A stretch of 64,000 bases of DNA. Origin: Paracoccaceae bacterium (lineage in GTDB: Bacteria > Pseudomonadota > Alphaproteobacteria > Rhodobacterales > Rhodobacteraceae). A model generated the notes under the pieces. That model ran no database searches, was not told the DNA's origin, and saw only the letters and a program-made list of their open reading frames with translations. The stretch's first letter is position 1. Every line of letters starts with the position of its first letter. The stretch spans positions 1-64,000 of the forward strand of contig JAFGXY010000035.1 in assembly GCA_016936395.1 (NCBI GenBank), given 5' to 3'. Both the position numbers and the translations under genes were made by a program. This document shows positions 18,405 to 28,884 of the stretch, one piece after another.

Positions 18405-20072
18405 TCAGTCCAGCAGACGCCGGGCGATGACCTGGGCCTGAATTTCGGCCGCACCTTCGAAGATATTCAGGATGCGGGCGTCGCAGAGGATGCGGCTGAT
18501 CTGGTATTCCAGCGCAAAGCCGTTGCCGCCGTGGATTTGCAGCGCGTCGTCGGCGCAGGCCCATGCCACGCGGGCGCCCAGAAGCTTGGCCATCCCGGCC
18601 TCAAGATCGCAGCGCTTGTCATGGTCTTTTTGCCATGCGCTGAAATAGGTCAACTGGCGCGCCACCATGATTTCCACCGCCATCATCGCCAGCTTGCCGG
18701 CGACGCGGGGAAATTCGATCAGCGATTTGCCGAATTGCTTGCGGTCGATCGCGTATTGCAGACCCACGTCCAGCGCCGATTGCGCCACACCCACGGCGCG
18801 GGCGGCGGTCTGGATGCGGGCGGATTCGAAGGTTTGCATCAACTGCTTGAAGCCCTGACCTTCGACGCCGCCCAGCAGGTTTTCGGCCTTGACCCGGAAA
18901 TCGTCAAAGTTGACGGTGTATTCCTTCATGCCGCGATAGCCCAGAACCTCGATCTCGCCGCCCGACAGGCCGGGATCGACAAAGGGCGTCTCATCGGTGC
19001 CGGGGGTCTTTTCGGCCAGAAACATCGACAACCCGCGATAATCGCTGGTCGCATCAATGCTGCGGGCGAGCACGGTCATGACGTGGGTGCGCGCGGCGTG
19101 GGTGATCCAGGTCTTGTTGCCGGTGATGACCCAACCGTCGCCATCACGCCGGGCGCGGGTGCGCAAGCTGCCAAGGTCCGAGCCGGTGTTGGGTTCGGTG
19201 AACACGGCGGTGGGCAGGATTTCGCCGCTGGCCAGTTTCGGCAGCCAGTGGGTTTTCTGGTCGGGCGTGCCGCCGCACAGGATCAGCTCGGCCGCAATCT
19301 CGGTGCGGGTGGCAAGGCTGCCAACACCGATATAGCCGCGCGACAATTCTTCGCTGACCACCACCATGCTGGCCTTGGACAGGCCAAAGCCGCCGAATTC
19401 TTCGGGGATGGTCAGGCCGAACACGCCCATTTCGGCAAGCTGGTCGATCACCGACATTGGGATCAATGCGTCCTTCAGGTGCCATTCATGGGCAAAGGGT
19501 TTCACCTGTTCATCGGCAAAGCGGCGGAACTGATCGCGGATCATTTCCAGCTCTTCGTCAAGGCCGGTGGCGCCGAAGGTGGCGTTGGCCCGGGCATCGA
19601 GCATCAGCGCCACAAGCCGGGCGCGGGCGGCGGCGGTGTTCCCTTGGGCCATAAGGGTTTGCGCCGCCGCACCGCAGGCTGCCGGGGAAAGGCCAAGGTC
19701 CTGCAGGCGCGCGACCTCTCCCTGGCTCATGGCGATGCCGCCATGGATCTGGTTCAGATATTCGCCGAAAGCGATTTGCAGGATCAGCCCCTCGATTTCG
19801 CCAAACTTGCCGTCGGCGGTCAGGCGGGTGGCCCAGGCCTGCATCTGGCGCAGGGCTTCGGTATAGGTCGCCAGCCATGACAGGGCATGGGCGGCGTATT
19901 GATGCTCTTCCATCGCGGCGTTCGAGACCTTGCCCGAAACGGTGACCAGGACACGCAGGTTTTCGCGCCCCGTGGCAAAGATCGCCTCGACCTCGGGCAG
20001 GGCGGCGGCTGTGAGTGACGCAAGGTCAGCCAGAAGCGGCGAAGGGGTCAATGTCTGTCCGTCATGTGCCAT
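18405..20072 (-). CDS. mcd: (2S)-methylsuccinyl-CoA dehydrogenase (acyl-CoA dehydrogenase family)
   Basis: A 555-residue flavoprotein, about 170 residues longer than ordinary acyl-CoA dehydrogenases because of an N-terminal helical extension. That long form is the hallmark of Mcd, which oxidises methylsuccinyl-CoA to mesaconyl-CoA in the ethylmalonyl-CoA pathway. The dehydrogenase core carries FTEPNTGSDLGSLRTRARRD (FAD/substrate loop), a WITHAA segment, the RKQFGKSLIEFPRV helix and the C-terminal DALQIHGGNGFALEY motif. Electrons would pass to ETF, encoded nearby at 29779-31466. Other long acyl-CoA dehydrogenases cannot be fully excluded from the sequence alone. Confidence 0.8.
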   Translation of the reverse strand: MAHDGQTLTPSPLLADLASLTAAALPEVEAIFATGRENLRVLVTVSGKVSNAAMEEHQYAAHALSWLATYTEALRQMQAWATRLTADGKFGEIEGLILQIAFGEYLNQIHGGIAMSQGEVARLQDLGLSPAACGAAAQTLMAQGNTAAARARLVALMLDARANATFGATGLDEELEMIRDQFRRFADEQVKPFAHEWHLKDALIPMSVIDQLAEMGVFGLTIPEEFGGFGLSKASMVVVSEELSRGYIGVGSLATRTEIAAELILCGGTPDQKTHWLPKLASGEILPTAVFTEPNTGSDLGSLRTRARRDGDGWVITGNKTWITHAARTHVMTVLARSIDATSDYRGLSMFLAEKTPGTDETPFVDPGLSGGEIEVLGYRGMKEYTVNFDDFRVKAENLLGGVEGQGFKQLMQTFESARIQTAARAVGVAQSALDVGLQYAIDRKQFGKSLIEFPRVAGKLAMMAVEIMVARQLTYFSAWQKDHDKRCDLEAGMAKLLGARVAWACADDALQIHGGNGFALEYQISRILCDARILNIFEGAAEIQAQVIARRLLD

Positions 20073-20250
20073 GGCGCGATTCCTGTGCTGGAAGTCTGCA
20101 GGATGCAGTCAGCTAATCTCTTTGCAGTCGCAGCGCAACTTAATTTCAAAGCTGCGTTTGGCAAGGATGGAAAATGTCGTGGTCGATTTTTGGCCTTTTG
20201 CGACGGCGGGGTCGACCTCAAGCCGACCGGCCCTTGGGCAAGGCAGATGC

Positions 20251-20285
20251 GCTCCGCGCGGGAGTATTTGAAAAGCAGCAAATGC
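20251..20285 (+). repeat. GCGGGAGTATTTG intergenic repeat, mcd-pckA gap
   Basis: GCTCCGCGCGGGAGTATTTGAAAAGCAGCAAATG, another member of the same family with the AAGCAGCAA tail. It lies beside the hairpin at 20289-20315. Confidence 0.65.
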
Positions 20286-20288
20286 AAA

Positions 20289-20315
20289 CGCCCGCGCCTG
20301 TGGGGGGCGCGGGCG
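20289..20315. terminator. strong hairpin downstream of pckA
   Basis: A 10-bp stem CGCCCGCGCC/GGCGCGGGCG with a seven-base loop lies 25 bases past the pckA stop. Reading on the minus strand, the following bases (CGTTTGCATTTGC) are only loosely T-rich, so termination there may be partial. A copy of the GGAGTATTTG repeat adjoins it. Confidence 0.5.
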
Positions 20316-20339
20316 CTTGTTTTCGGTCGGGTGCGCGGC

Positions 20340-21938
20340 TTAGCCGATGGCGGCGGCCTTTACGTCATCGTCGATGAAGGGCACGTATTGATCGAAGTTC
20401 TTCGAGAACATCGCCACCAGTTTGCGGGCCTGTGCATCATAGGCGGCGGTGTCGGCCCAGGTGTCGCGCGGGTTAAGCAAGGTGCTGTCCACATCATGCA
20501 CCGCAACCGGCACGTCAAAGCCGAAGTTCGGGTCGCGGCGGAATTCGGCCGTGGCGAGCGAGCCGTCAAGGGCGGCGGTCAACAGGGCGCGGGTGGCCTT
20601 GATCGGCATGCGCTTGCCGGTGCCATAGGCGCCGCCGGTCCAGCCGGTGTTGACCAGCCAGCAGGTGGCACCCTGTTCCAGGATCTTGGCCTGCAGCAGT
20701 TTGCCGTAAACCTCGGGGCGGCGGGGCATGAAGGGCGCGCCAAAGCAGGTGGAGAAGGTGGGCTGCGGTTCGGTGATGCCGCGCTCGGTGCCCGCCACCT
20801 TGGAGGTGAAGCCCGACAGGAAGTGATACATCGCCTGTGCCGGGGTCAGCCGGGCGATGGGCGGCAGCACGCCATAGGCATCGCAGGTCAGCATCACCAC
20901 GTTTTTCGGATGGCCGCCCAGCGAGGTTTCTGATGCGTTGGAAATGGCGTCCAGCGGATAGGCACAGCGGGTGTTGTCGGTGAGTGAGTTGTCGGCGAAG
21001 TCGAGCACCAGCGTTTCGGGGTCGAACACCATGTTTTCCACCACGGTGGCAAAGCGCGAGGTGGTGGCGTAGATTTCCGGCTCGGCGCGCGGATCAAGGT
21101 TGATGGTTTTCGCGTAGCAGCCGCCCTCGAAGTTGAAGATGCCACGATCAGACCAGCCGTGTTCGTCATCACCGATCAGCGTGCGGTCGGGGGCGGCCGA
21201 AAGCGTGGTCTTGCCGGTGCCCGACAGGCCGAAGAACACGGCGGCATCCTGCGGGTTGCCGATGGCGTGGTTGGCGCTGCAATGCATCGCCATCACGCCC
21301 TTGCCGGGCAGGATGTAGTTCAGGATGGTGAAGACCGCCTTCTTGTTTTCGCCCGCATAGCCGGTGTTGCCGATCAGCACGGTCTTTTCGTCGAAGTTCA
21401 GTGCGATAACGGTTTCTGTGCGGCAGCCGTGCTTGGCAGGGTCAGCCTTGAAGGACGGCAGGTTGATGATGGTCCATTCGGGGACGAAGGTGTTCAGATC
21501 TTCACGCGACGGGCGACGCAGCATGTGGCGCATGAACAGGCCATGCCAGGCCAGTTCCGACACCATGCGCACGTCAAGCCGGTGTTCCGGGTCGGCCCCG
21601 GCGTAAAGATCCTGCACGAAAAGATCGCGGTCCTGCATGTGGGCCAGCATGTCGGCCTTCAGCCGGGCAAAGGCATCGGAGGCCATCGGCGCGTTGTTTT
21701 CCCACCAGACCGTATCTTCCACCAGCGGCGTGCGGACCACGAACTTGTCTTTCGGCGAGCGTCCGGTGAATTGCCCGGTCGCGCACAGGAAAGCCCCGCC
21801 AAGGCCCAGCTTGCCTTCGCCCCGCGATACCGCGGCTTCGACCAGCGCGGGCTCGATCATGTTGCAATAGACATTGCCAGTCCCGGAAATGCCAAAGGCA
21901 TCAATACTATGGTCGGGGTTCACACGTCCGTGGATCAT
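20340..21938 (-). CDS. pckA: phosphoenolpyruvate carboxykinase (ATP)
   Basis: It converts oxaloacetate and ATP to PEP for gluconeogenesis. Visible motifs: [25 protein letters not shown], the kinase P-loop [20 protein letters not shown] and [20 protein letters not shown] with metal-binding aspartates. 532 residues. ATG at 21938 ([11 protein letters not shown]) follows GGGAG by eight bases and is chosen over an ATG at 21953. It is divergent from chvI-chvG; ChvI is known to affect pckA in relatives, and the arrangement is conserved. It would turn the oxaloacetate made by the bhc cycle into PEP. Confidence 0.95.
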   Translation of the reverse strand: MIHGRVNPDHSIDAFGISGTGNVYCNMIEPALVEAAVSRGEGKLGLGGAFLCATGQFTGRSPKDKFVVRTPLVEDTVWWENNAPMASDAFARLKADMLAHMQDRDLFVQDLYAGADPEHRLDVRMVSELAWHGLFMRHMLRRPSREDLNTFVPEWTIINLPSFKADPAKHGCRTETVIALNFDEKTVLIGNTGYAGENKKAVFTILNYILPGKGVMAMHCSANHAIGNPQDAAVFFGLSGTGKTTLSAAPDRTLIGDDEHGWSDRGIFNFEGGCYAKTINLDPRAEPEIYATTSRFATVVENMVFDPETLVLDFADNSLTDNTRCAYPLDAISNASETSLGGHPKNVVMLTCDAYGVLPPIARLTPAQAMYHFLSGFTSKVAGTERGITEPQPTFSTCFGAPFMPRRPEVYGKLLQAKILEQGATCWLVNTGWTGGAYGTGKRMPIKATRALLTAALDGSLATAEFRRDPNFGFDVPVAVHDVDSTLLNPRDTWADTAAYDAQARKLVAMFSKNFDQYVPFIDDDVKAAAIG

Positions 21939-22306
21939 TCTTAACGCTCCCATAGCCCGCGCGAAGGCACGGGCGGATTTGGTCAGATTGCGGCACCTGT
22001 GCCTGAAGGATGCCGGCCGATCCCCCGGGCCAAGGGGGGAACCGCTTGGGCGCTATAACATACAGATGACAAGCCGTAACAGGATGGAATGGCGTCGTTA
22101 GCGCAACCAAATGCAGGTTAACGCACCTGAAATCGCCTGCAAACCGGAAGTGAGGCAAATTAGCCATTCTTTGACAATTTTCTTGCCAGATAAGCGTTGG
22201 AACACAGGTGATTCGCAGATGGCTGTTGATTCCTGCGCCAGTTCAAGGGACAATCTGACGAAATAATACCAATAACCGTTTGAGCAGTCACAAGGAAATG
22301 CAAGCC
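21939..22306. promoter_or_regulatory. divergent pckA/chvI control region
   Basis: A 368-base non-coding region, more AT-rich than the genes. A consensus TTGACA at 22171-22176 points toward chvI, but no clear -10 lies 16-18 bases later. An inverted repeat CAGGT...ACCTG spans 22114-22129. No protein frame of any quality is present. The chvI ribosome site AAGGAA is at the far end. Confidence 0.5.
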
Positions 22307-23008
22307 ATGGCAAGGATCGCCCTTGTTGACGACGACAGGAACATCCTGACGTCGGTGTCGATGACACTTGAGGCCGAAGGCTTTGAGGTGGAAACCTATA
22401 ATGACGGCCAGTCGGCCTATGACGCCTTTAACCGGCGGATGCCGGACATGGCGGTGCTGGACATCAAGATGCCGCGCATGGACGGGATGGACCTGCTGCA
22501 ACGCATCCGCCAGAAAACCTCGATGCCGGTGATCTTTCTGACGTCGAAAGACGACGAGATTGACGAGGTTCTGGGTCTGCGGATGGGGGCCGATGATTAT
22601 GTGAAAAAGCCGTTCAGCCAGCGCCTGCTGGTCGAACGCATCCGCGCGCTGTTGCGGCGTCAGGATGCCATCGTGACCGGCGAGGTTGCGGTGACGGAAG
22701 AAACCAAGATCATGGAACGCGGCCATTTGCGGATGGATCCGTTGCGCCATTCCGTGTCGTGGAAAGGTCAGGACGTGTCCTTGACCGTGACAGAGTTCAT
22801 GTTGTTGCAGGCCTTGGCCCAGCGGCCCGGTTTCGTGAAGTCTCGTGATCAGTTGATGGACGTGGCCTATGACGATCAGGTCTATGTCGACGATCGCACG
22901 ATCGACAGCCATATCAAGCGGTTGCGCAAGAAAATGCGCTCGGTCGATGATGATTTCTCGGCCATCGAGACGCTGTATGGCATTGGCTACCGTTACAACG
23001 AAGCATGA
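22307..23008 (+). CDS. chvI: OmpR-family response regulator ChvI
   Basis: A receiver domain (about 1-120: [20 protein letters not shown], phospho-acceptor aspartate in [13 protein letters not shown], conserved lysine in [12 protein letters not shown]) and a winged-helix DNA-binding domain (about 140-233, [20 protein letters not shown], then [20 protein letters not shown]). ATG at 22307 is nine bases after AAGGA; ATGs upstream are too close to or before this site. The alphaproteobacterial ChvG-ChvI system responds to acid or envelope stress and controls central metabolism. It overlaps chvG by ATGA. Confidence 0.9.
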   Translation: MARIALVDDDRNILTSVSMTLEAEGFEVETYNDGQSAYDAFNRRMPDMAVLDIKMPRMDGMDLLQRIRQKTSMPVIFLTSKDDEIDEVLGLRMGADDYVKKPFSQRLLVERIRALLRRQDAIVTGEVAVTEETKIMERGHLRMDPLRHSVSWKGQDVSLTVTEFMLLQALAQRPGFVKSRDQLMDVAYDDQVYVDDRTIDSHIKRLRKKMRSVDDDFSAIETLYGIGYRYNEA

Positions 23009-24720
23009 CCGCCTTGCCCCGCATCGGCATTCAGGACTCGCGCCCGCAAAAGGGCGCAGATGTGCTTTTGGGCGAAGACTGGGTGTCGCCCGAAGGCACG
23101 GATGCAGAGACCAGCGAACGGCGTCGCAAACGCGGCCTCGTGGCGCTGAAACGGTCGCCTTTGGCCCGCAAGATCATTATCTTCAACCTGATGGCGCTGG
23201 TGGTTCTGGTGGCGGGGGTCTTGTTCCTGAACCCGTTCCGCGACACCCTTGTGGTGCAGCGCGAGCAGGGATTGGTGACCGAGGCGCGGCTGATTGCCGA
23301 TGTGTTTCACGCTGGCCTGCCCGAACAGGGTGCCCCCGAACAAGGGGTTGGTAACCGGCCGGACCCGGCAACGCTTGCGACCATGCTGGATAGTATCCGG
23401 CTTAGCGCCGGCACGCAGGTGTTCTTGTTTGATGCCAGCGGGCGGCTGCTGGGGTCGGCGCAGGGCGCGCCGCGCAGCGACCCGGTTTCGGGCCCTTCGA
23501 CCGTGATCACCGGCGTGCTGAACCGCGTCTGGGAAAGCCTGTCGCGGGTGCTGTCATCGGGGCCGAGCATTGGGGTGTCGGTCGACCCTGAGCGCGGTTT
23601 GGAGGCGCTGATCGCGCGCGCGCGGACCGGCGAGACGGCAGTGCATCTGGGCACCGGGGCGCAAGGCGGCGCGGTGTTTTCGGTCGCAAGCCCGGTGGAG
23701 CGGGATGGCGAGGTGCTTGCCACGGTGGCGCTGGTCAGCGCCGAAGGTGAAATCGACGCGCTGGTGCTCAATGAACGTGAGCAGATCTTGCAGATGTTCC
23801 TGCTGGCACTGCTGGTGTCGATCGGGCTGAGCCTTGTTCTGGCCTCGACCATCGCCAACCCCCTGTCGGATCTGGCGGCGGCGGCGGAACTGGGTCAGGA
23901 CCGCGATGCGCGCAAGATGCAGCCGGGGCGGGTGCGCATTCCCGATCTGGCCGGTCGCCCGGATGAAATCGGCCGCCTTTCGGTGGCGATGCGCGGCATG
24001 GTGGCGGCGCTGTATGACCGGATCGATTCGAATGAACAATTCGCCGCCGATGTGGCGCACGAGATCAAGAACCCGCTGGCCAGCCTGCGGTCGGCCGTGG
24101 CGTCGATGCATGTGGCCAAGCGCGACGATCAACGCGCCCGGTTGCTGGAGGTGATCGACCATGACGTGCGCCGTCTGGACCGGCTGGTGAGCGATATCTC
24201 CAATGCCTCACGGCTGGACAGCGAATTGGTCAAGGAACAGGAAGAAGATTTCAACCTGACCAAGACCTTGTCGAACCTGTGCGAATATCTGGGCCAGCAG
24301 GCGCGCGAAAAGGGCGTCGAGCTGATCACCGATTTCCCCGGCGAGCCGATCATGATCGCCGGGCTTGAGGCGCGTCTGGCGCAGGTCTTCGTGAACCTGA
24401 TCACCAATGCGGTGTCATTTTGCGAAGATGGCGATGCGGTGCGGGTCTGGGTGCGCAAGCGCGACAATCGGGTGCTGGTGGTGATTGAAGATACCGGGCC
24501 GGGCATTCCCGAACAGGCACTGACCAAGGTGTTCAAGCGGTTCTATTCCGAACGTCCGCCGGGCCAGTTCGGCAACAACTCGGGGCTTGGCCTGTCGATC
24601 TCGAAACAGATCGTCGAGGCGCATGGCGGCGTGATCTGGGCCGAAAACATTCGCCCGACCCATGCCGATGTGACGTCTGACCCGCTGGGGGCGCGGTTTG
24701 TCGTGGGCCTTCCGGTCTGA
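23005..24720 (+). CDS. chvG: sensor histidine kinase ChvG
   Basis: 571 residues. A cytoplasmic N-terminal stretch of about 50 residues precedes the first membrane helix ([19 protein letters not shown]). A periplasmic sensor region (about 75-255) and a second helix ([18 protein letters not shown]) follow. Then come a HAMP linker and a HisKA domain with the phospho-accepting histidine in [20 protein letters not shown]. The ATPase domain has an N box in [12 protein letters not shown], a G1 box in [12 protein letters not shown] and a late [16 protein letters not shown]. Partner of ChvI. The hprK gene follows within 10 bases, linking the kinase to a regulatory PTS. Confidence 0.92.
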   Translation: MTALPRIGIQDSRPQKGADVLLGEDWVSPEGTDAETSERRRKRGLVALKRSPLARKIIIFNLMALVVLVAGVLFLNPFRDTLVVQREQGLVTEARLIADVFHAGLPEQGAPEQGVGNRPDPATLATMLDSIRLSAGTQVFLFDASGRLLGSAQGAPRSDPVSGPSTVITGVLNRVWESLSRVLSSGPSIGVSVDPERGLEALIARARTGETAVHLGTGAQGGAVFSVASPVERDGEVLATVALVSAEGEIDALVLNEREQILQMFLLALLVSIGLSLVLASTIANPLSDLAAAAELGQDRDARKMQPGRVRIPDLAGRPDEIGRLSVAMRGMVAALYDRIDSNEQFAADVAHEIKNPLASLRSAVASMHVAKRDDQRARLLEVIDHDVRRLDRLVSDISNASRLDSELVKEQEEDFNLTKTLSNLCEYLGQQAREKGVELITDFPGEPIMIAGLEARLAQVFVNLITNAVSFCEDGDAVRVWVRKRDNRVLVVIEDTGPGIPEQALTKVFKRFYSERPPGQFGNNSGLGLSISKQIVEAHGGVIWAENIRPTHADVTSDPLGARFVVGLPV

Positions 24721-24729
24721 CCCGCGCCG

Positions 24730-25200
24730 ATGGCTGCGCCCGAGACTGTGCTGGGCAGCGGGCCAGATAACGGGCCAGATACGGGCCCCCTCACCCTGCA
24801 CGCCACAACGGTCGCGTTTGACGGGCAGGGGGTGCTGATCCGCGGGGCGTCGGGGGCGGGCAAGTCGGCGCTTGGCTTGCAGTTGATGGCGCTTGGGGCG
24901 GTGCTGGTGGCCGATGACCAGACCGTGTTGCACCGGCAAGGCGATCAGCTGATCGCCACCTGCCCGCCGGGCCTGACCGGTCTGATCGAAGCGCGCGGCA
25001 TCGGTCTGCTGAACGCGCCTTGGGTTGCGCAGGCCGTGCTGCGGCTGGTGGTCGATCTGGACCGTTTGGAGGCCGCGCGGCTGCCCGACTGGCACCAGAC
25101 CGGCCTGTTGGGGCGGTCGCTTTCCCTTGTATTGCGCAGCGAGTCTGCCCATTTTCCTGCGGCCATCCGGCACTATGTGCTTTATGGGCGGAGAGGGTGA
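24730..25200 (+). CDS. hprK: HPr kinase/phosphorylase, short alphaproteobacterial form
   Basis: 156 residues containing only the catalytic domain; the N-terminal domain of Firmicutes HprK is absent, as usual in alphaproteobacteria. Walker A is [20 protein letters not shown], and the second motif is [28 protein letters not shown] is the HprK signature. It phosphorylates a serine on HPr, which is encoded three genes downstream. The cluster chvG-hprK-rapZ-EIIA-HPr is compact and probably one operon. Confidence 0.9.
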   Translation: MAAPETVLGSGPDNGPDTGPLTLHATTVAFDGQGVLIRGASGAGKSALGLQLMALGAVLVADDQTVLHRQGDQLIATCPPGLTGLIEARGIGLLNAPWVAQAVLRLVVDLDRLEAARLPDWHQTGLLGRSLSLVLRSESAHFPAAIRHYVLYGRRG

Positions 25201-25205
25201 CACGA

Positions 25206-26147
25206 ATGGACTGTGCCGTGCCACAAGAGACGCAGGACAAGGCAGACCATCAACTGGTGCTGGTCACCGGGCCATCGGGGGCCGGGCGATCAACGGCGGT
25301 CAATGCGTTGGAAGATCTGGGCTATGAGGCGATTGACAACATCCCGCTAAGCCTTGTGCCGCGCCTGATCGAGGGCAAGCCCTCGCTGCAACCCATCGCG
25401 CTGGGCCTTGACGTGCGCAACCGCGACTTTGCCGCCGCCAACCTGATCGAGTTGATCGACACGCTGACCCGCAATCCGAAGGTCAATCTGCGGGTGCTGT
25501 ATCTGGATTGCCAGCCGCATGTGTTGATCCGGCGCTATAGCGAAACCCGCCGCCGCCATCCGCTGGCCCCCTCGGACAGCCCCGAAGAGGGGGTAGAGCG
25601 CGAGATTGACCTTCTGGCTGCGGTCAAGGCGCGGGCGGATGATCTGATCGAGACGTCGGACCTGACCGTGCACGGGCTGAAAGCCGAAGTCACCCGCTGG
25701 TTCGGCACCGGGCAAGGGCCACGCCTGGCCGTGTCGGTGCAAAGCTTCAGTTACAAACGCGGCCTGCCGCGCGGGGTGGATCTGGTGTTCGACTGCCGGT
25801 TCCTGAAAAACCCGCATTGGGATGCTGCCTTGCGGCCGCTGGACGGGCGCGACTCGGCGGTTGTGGCGCATATCAAGACCGACCCGCGCTTTCCGGAATT
25901 CTATCAGAAGTTGAGGGATATGCTGCTGTTTCTGCTTCCGGCCCATCTGGCCGAGGGCAGGTCGCATGTCAGCATCGGCTTTGGCTGTTCGGGTGGGCAA
26001 CACCGTTCGGTTGCCGTTGCGGAAATGATGGCCGATGCCCTTGCGGAAACCGGCTGGGCGGTGTCAAAACGTCATCGGGAACTTGAGCGGCAGAGTGTTG
26101 CCGTGTTCAAGCATGAGCCATTGGCAGACAGGAACAACGGCGCGTGA
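25206..26147 (+). CDS. rapZ: RNase adapter / nucleotide-binding protein RapZ (YvcJ family)
   Basis: 313 residues with an N-terminal P-loop ([21 protein letters not shown]) followed by [15 protein letters not shown], and a C-terminal domain with [20 protein letters not shown] and [20 protein letters not shown]. These match the RapZ/YvcJ family, an RNase E adapter and GlcN6P sensor in E. coli; its role in alphaproteobacteria is less clear. ATG at 25206 follows GGAGAGGG. Its TGA overlaps the GTG start of the EIIA gene. Confidence 0.9.
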   Translation: MDCAVPQETQDKADHQLVLVTGPSGAGRSTAVNALEDLGYEAIDNIPLSLVPRLIEGKPSLQPIALGLDVRNRDFAAANLIELIDTLTRNPKVNLRVLYLDCQPHVLIRRYSETRRRHPLAPSDSPEEGVEREIDLLAAVKARADDLIETSDLTVHGLKAEVTRWFGTGQGPRLAVSVQSFSYKRGLPRGVDLVFDCRFLKNPHWDAALRPLDGRDSAVVAHIKTDPRFPEFYQKLRDMLLFLLPAHLAEGRSHVSIGFGCSGGQHRSVAVAEMMADALAETGWAVSKRHRELERQSVAVFKHEPLADRNNGA

Positions 26148-26539
26148 TCGGGATCGTGATCGTGGCACATGGCGGGCTGGCGCGGGAATACCTGGCCGCG
26201 GTCGAGCATGTCGTGGGCCCGCAACCGGCTGTGCGCGCGATCTCCATCGAGGATGACCATGACCGCAGCGCCAAGCAAGCCGAGATCTGCGGCGCGGTGG
26301 ATTCGGTTGACAGCGAAGATGGCGTGGTGGTGGTGACCGACATGTTCGGCGGGTCGCCGTCGAACCTGTCGCTGATGGCCTGCTGTGGCCCGAACCGGCG
26401 GATTCTTTACGGCGCAAATCTGCCGATGCTGATCAAGCTGGCCAAATCGCGCGATCTGCCGGTGGCCGAGGCGGTGTCGGCGGCACTGGATGCCGGGCGA
26501 AAGTATATCAACAGCCTTGATCTGGGCGGAGGAGCCTGA
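26144..26539 (+). CDS. PTS EIIA component, mannose/fructose type
   Basis: 131 residues resembling the EIIA-Man fold. The phosphorylatable histidine is in [19 protein letters not shown], and the [18 protein letters not shown] motif is diagnostic. No sugar permease (EIIB/C/D) is nearby, so it probably serves as a regulatory phosphate acceptor from HPr. GTG start at 26144 overlaps the rapZ stop. Confidence 0.9.
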   Translation: MIGIVIVAHGGLAREYLAAVEHVVGPQPAVRAISIEDDHDRSAKQAEICGAVDSVDSEDGVVVVTDMFGGSPSNLSLMACCGPNRRILYGANLPMLIKLAKSRDLPVAEAVSAALDAGRKYINSLDLGGGA

Positions 26540-26541
26540 TC

Positions 26542-26811
26542 TTGGCCGAAAAGACGCTGCGGATCGTGAATGAAAAGGGCCTGCACGCCCGGGCGAGCGC
26601 CCGATTCGTGGAACTGGTCGAGGCGCATGACGCCGAGGTAACCGTCAGCAAGGATGGAATGACGGTATCGGGGGATTCGATCATGGGTCTTTTGATGTTG
26701 GCAGCATCGCGCGGAACCTCTATTGAGGTTCGGATCACCGGGGTGGATGCGGACCTGCTGGCCGGGGCGCTTGAAATACTGGTGGCAAACCGCTTCGGCG
26801 AAGAGTACTGA
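26542..26811 (+). CDS. ptsH: phosphocarrier protein HPr
   Basis: 89 residues. The EI-dependent histidine is in NEKGLHARASARFVELV, and the HprK-target serine is in VSGDSIMGLLMLAASRG. No ATG is available; the TTG at 26542 follows GGAGGAG at good spacing. It lies in the same operon as hprK and EIIA, so all parts of a serine- and histidine-phosphorylation switch are adjacent. EI itself is not in the window. Confidence 0.92.
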   Translation: MAEKTLRIVNEKGLHARASARFVELVEAHDAEVTVSKDGMTVSGDSIMGLLMLAASRGTSIEVRITGVDADLLAGALEILVANRFGEEY

Positions 26812-26844
26812 GCCACAGGCGTGGTGCAGAAAGGCTTACGGATC

Positions 26845-27726
26845 GTGACAGAGCATCCGAAGATCGACAGCCGCATCGGGGACGGGGTCACACCCGCCAA
26901 GGTGGAGCGCCCCTATGACATGCGAAGACTGTCTTATGCGGGCACCTTCAGCAACCCTTTCAAGGTCGGGGCGATCAGGGCGATTGAATGGGCAACCGCC
27001 AAGATCACGCTTTTGCGGCTGATTCGTGAATTTGAACGCTCGGGCGCGCCGTTCGGCTCGCCGTTCTGGCCCAAGGCGCTGCGGCATATGGGCATCCGGA
27101 TCGACACCCCGCCCGAGGAAGTGGCGCATATCCCGCCGACCGGACCGGTGGTTGTGGTGGCCAACCACCCGCACGGTCTGGTCGATGGCATGATCATGGC
27201 CGAACTGGTCAACCGGGTGCGGTCGGACTTCCGCATCCTGACGCGGTCCCTGCTGACCGGAATTCCCGAGGTTGAGGAATTCATGATCCCGGTGCCGTTC
27301 CCGCATGAGGAGAACTCGCGCGAGTTGGGTCTGGAGATGCGCAATCTGACGATGGAGCATCTGAAGCGTGGCGGCGTGATCATCCTGTTCCCGGCGGGCA
27401 AGGTCGCGATGTCGGAAGGCTTCTTTGGCCCCGCGATCGAGGCCGAGTGGAACCTGTTCACCCACAAGATGATCCAACGCTCGGGCGCGACGATTGTGCC
27501 GGTGCATTTCACCGGGCAGAACAGCCGGACCTTCCTGATTGCCAACAAGCTGTCCGACACCCTGCGTCAGGGCCTGCTGCTGTATGAAATCAAGCGCGCC
27601 CTGTTCAAGCCGCAGCGCCCCTATATCGGCGCGCCGATCCCGGCAAGTGAGCTGGACAAGTGGGAAGGTAACCCGCGCGGTTTCCTTGCCTGGTTGCGCG
27701 AACATACGCTGGCCTTGGGGAAATAG
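26845..27726 (+). CDS. lysophospholipid acyltransferase family protein
   Basis: About 293 residues of the PlsC-like acyltransferase superfamily. The catalytic HX4D motif is in VVVVANHPHGLVDGMIMAE, and the substrate motif FPAGKVAMSEGFFGPAIEAE stands where relatives have FPEG. It may acylate lysophospholipid or ornithine-lipid intermediates. The start is uncertain: GTG at 26845 gives TEHPKIDSRIGDG like relatives I recall, while GTG at 26821 and ATG at 26920 are in frame. It is just downstream of HPr and may share its transcript. Confidence 0.75.
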   Translation: MTEHPKIDSRIGDGVTPAKVERPYDMRRLSYAGTFSNPFKVGAIRAIEWATAKITLLRLIREFERSGAPFGSPFWPKALRHMGIRIDTPPEEVAHIPPTGPVVVVANHPHGLVDGMIMAELVNRVRSDFRILTRSLLTGIPEVEEFMIPVPFPHEENSRELGLEMRNLTMEHLKRGGVIILFPAGKVAMSEGFFGPAIEAEWNLFTHKMIQRSGATIVPVHFTGQNSRTFLIANKLSDTLRQGLLLYEIKRALFKPQRPYIGAPIPASELDKWEGNPRGFLAWLREHTLALGK

Positions 27727-27772
27727 GGCGGGGTCACCCCGCCTTGGCTGCGGGCGGCAGGCTGAACCCTGC
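27727..27772. terminator. hairpins between convergent genes
   Basis: GGCGGGG-TCA-CCCCGCC at 27727-27743 follows the acyltransferase stop. A second stem, GGCAGG...CCTGCC, lies at about 27755-27772, followed by CTACGGG. They occupy the space between the acyltransferase and the convergent hbd gene. T-runs are poor, so these may be repeat elements that also act as terminators. Confidence 0.45.
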
Positions 27773-27825
27773 CCTACGGGTTTCGCCGACGCAATTGGGG
27801 CGAAGACCCGCGGGGGCCGAGTGGC

Positions 27826-28701
27826 TCAGCGCGTCGGAACCGGCACTTCGCCGCGATAATCATAAAACCCGCGCTGGGTCTTGCGGCCCAGCCAGCCGGC
27901 CTCGACATATTTCGTCAGCAGCGGGCAGGGGCGGTATTTGGTGTCGGCCAGCCCGTCATGCAGCACGTTCATGATGGCAAGGCAGGTGTCCAGCCCGATG
28001 AAATCGGCCAGTTCCAGCGGCCCCATCGGATGATTGGCCCCCAGTTTCAACGCCTCGTCGATGGATTTGACCGAGCCCACGCCTTCATACAGCGTATAGA
28101 CCGCCTCGTTGATCATCGGCATCAGGATGCGGTTCACGATGAAGGCCGGGAAATCCTCGGCACTCGCGGCAGTCTTGCCCAGTTTGCGCACCACCTCGTG
28201 CAGCGTGTCCCAGGTTTCCTGATCTGTGGCGATGCCGCGGATCAACTCGACCAGTTGCATCACCGGCACCGGGTTCATGAAGTGAAACCCCATGAACTTT
28301 TCGGGCCGGTCGGTGCGCGATGCCAGCCGGGTGATCGAGATCGACGAGGTGTTCGAGGTCAGGATGGTGCTGGGCTTCAGATGCGGCGCCAGATCTTCAA
28401 AGATCGCCTGTTTCACGGTCTCGCGCTCGGTCGCGGCTTCGATGATCAGATCACAGGCCCCGACGTCGGCCAGCGCAAGCGTGGTCTTGATGCGGGCCAT
28501 GGCGGTGGTCTTGTCTGCGGCCGAGACCTTGCCGCGCGCCACCTGGCGTTCGATGTTGCGGTCGATGGTGGCAAGCGCACGCGCCAGGGCGTCGGCGTTC
28601 ACATCGGTCAGGATCACGTCATAACCCGCAAGGGCGAAGACATGCGCAATGCCATTGCCCATTTGCCCAGCCCCAACCACGCCCACGCTGCGGATGTCCA
28701 T
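27826..28701 (-). CDS. 3-hydroxybutyryl-CoA dehydrogenase
   Basis: 291 residues. An NAD-binding Rossmann motif opens the protein (VGVVGAGQMGNGIAHVFALA), followed by SNTSSISITRLASR and the catalytic region MGFHFMNPVPVMQLVELIRG with the conserved histidine-asparagine pair. The C-terminal domain contains NHPMGPLELADFIGLDTCLA. It oxidises 3-hydroxybutyryl-CoA to acetoacetyl-CoA in butyrate/PHB metabolism and C4 acyl-CoA turnover. It stands alone; etfAB lie a few genes away on the same strand. Confidence 0.92.
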   Translation of the reverse strand: MDIRSVGVVGAGQMGNGIAHVFALAGYDVILTDVNADALARALATIDRNIERQVARGKVSAADKTTAMARIKTTLALADVGACDLIIEAATERETVKQAIFEDLAPHLKPSTILTSNTSSISITRLASRTDRPEKFMGFHFMNPVPVMQLVELIRGIATDQETWDTLHEVVRKLGKTAASAEDFPAFIVNRILMPMINEAVYTLYEGVGSVKSIDEALKLGANHPMGPLELADFIGLDTCLAIMNVLHDGLADTKYRPCPLLTKYVEAGWLGRKTQRGFYDYRGEVPVPTR

Positions 28702-28884
28702 CTGCCACTCTCCATAATGTCACACAGACCTTAAGCGGCACGGCGGCGCGGAGCAAGTGCGCTGCACTGCGGCAAGGGTCGTGGAGGTGTTCACGCCAAG
28801 TTTTCAGAAAATGCAGTCTTTAGCCTTTTGGTAAGGCGGGCCTGCAACCCTGTGCGACGGGTGTCTATAACTGTGGTGGGTGTG

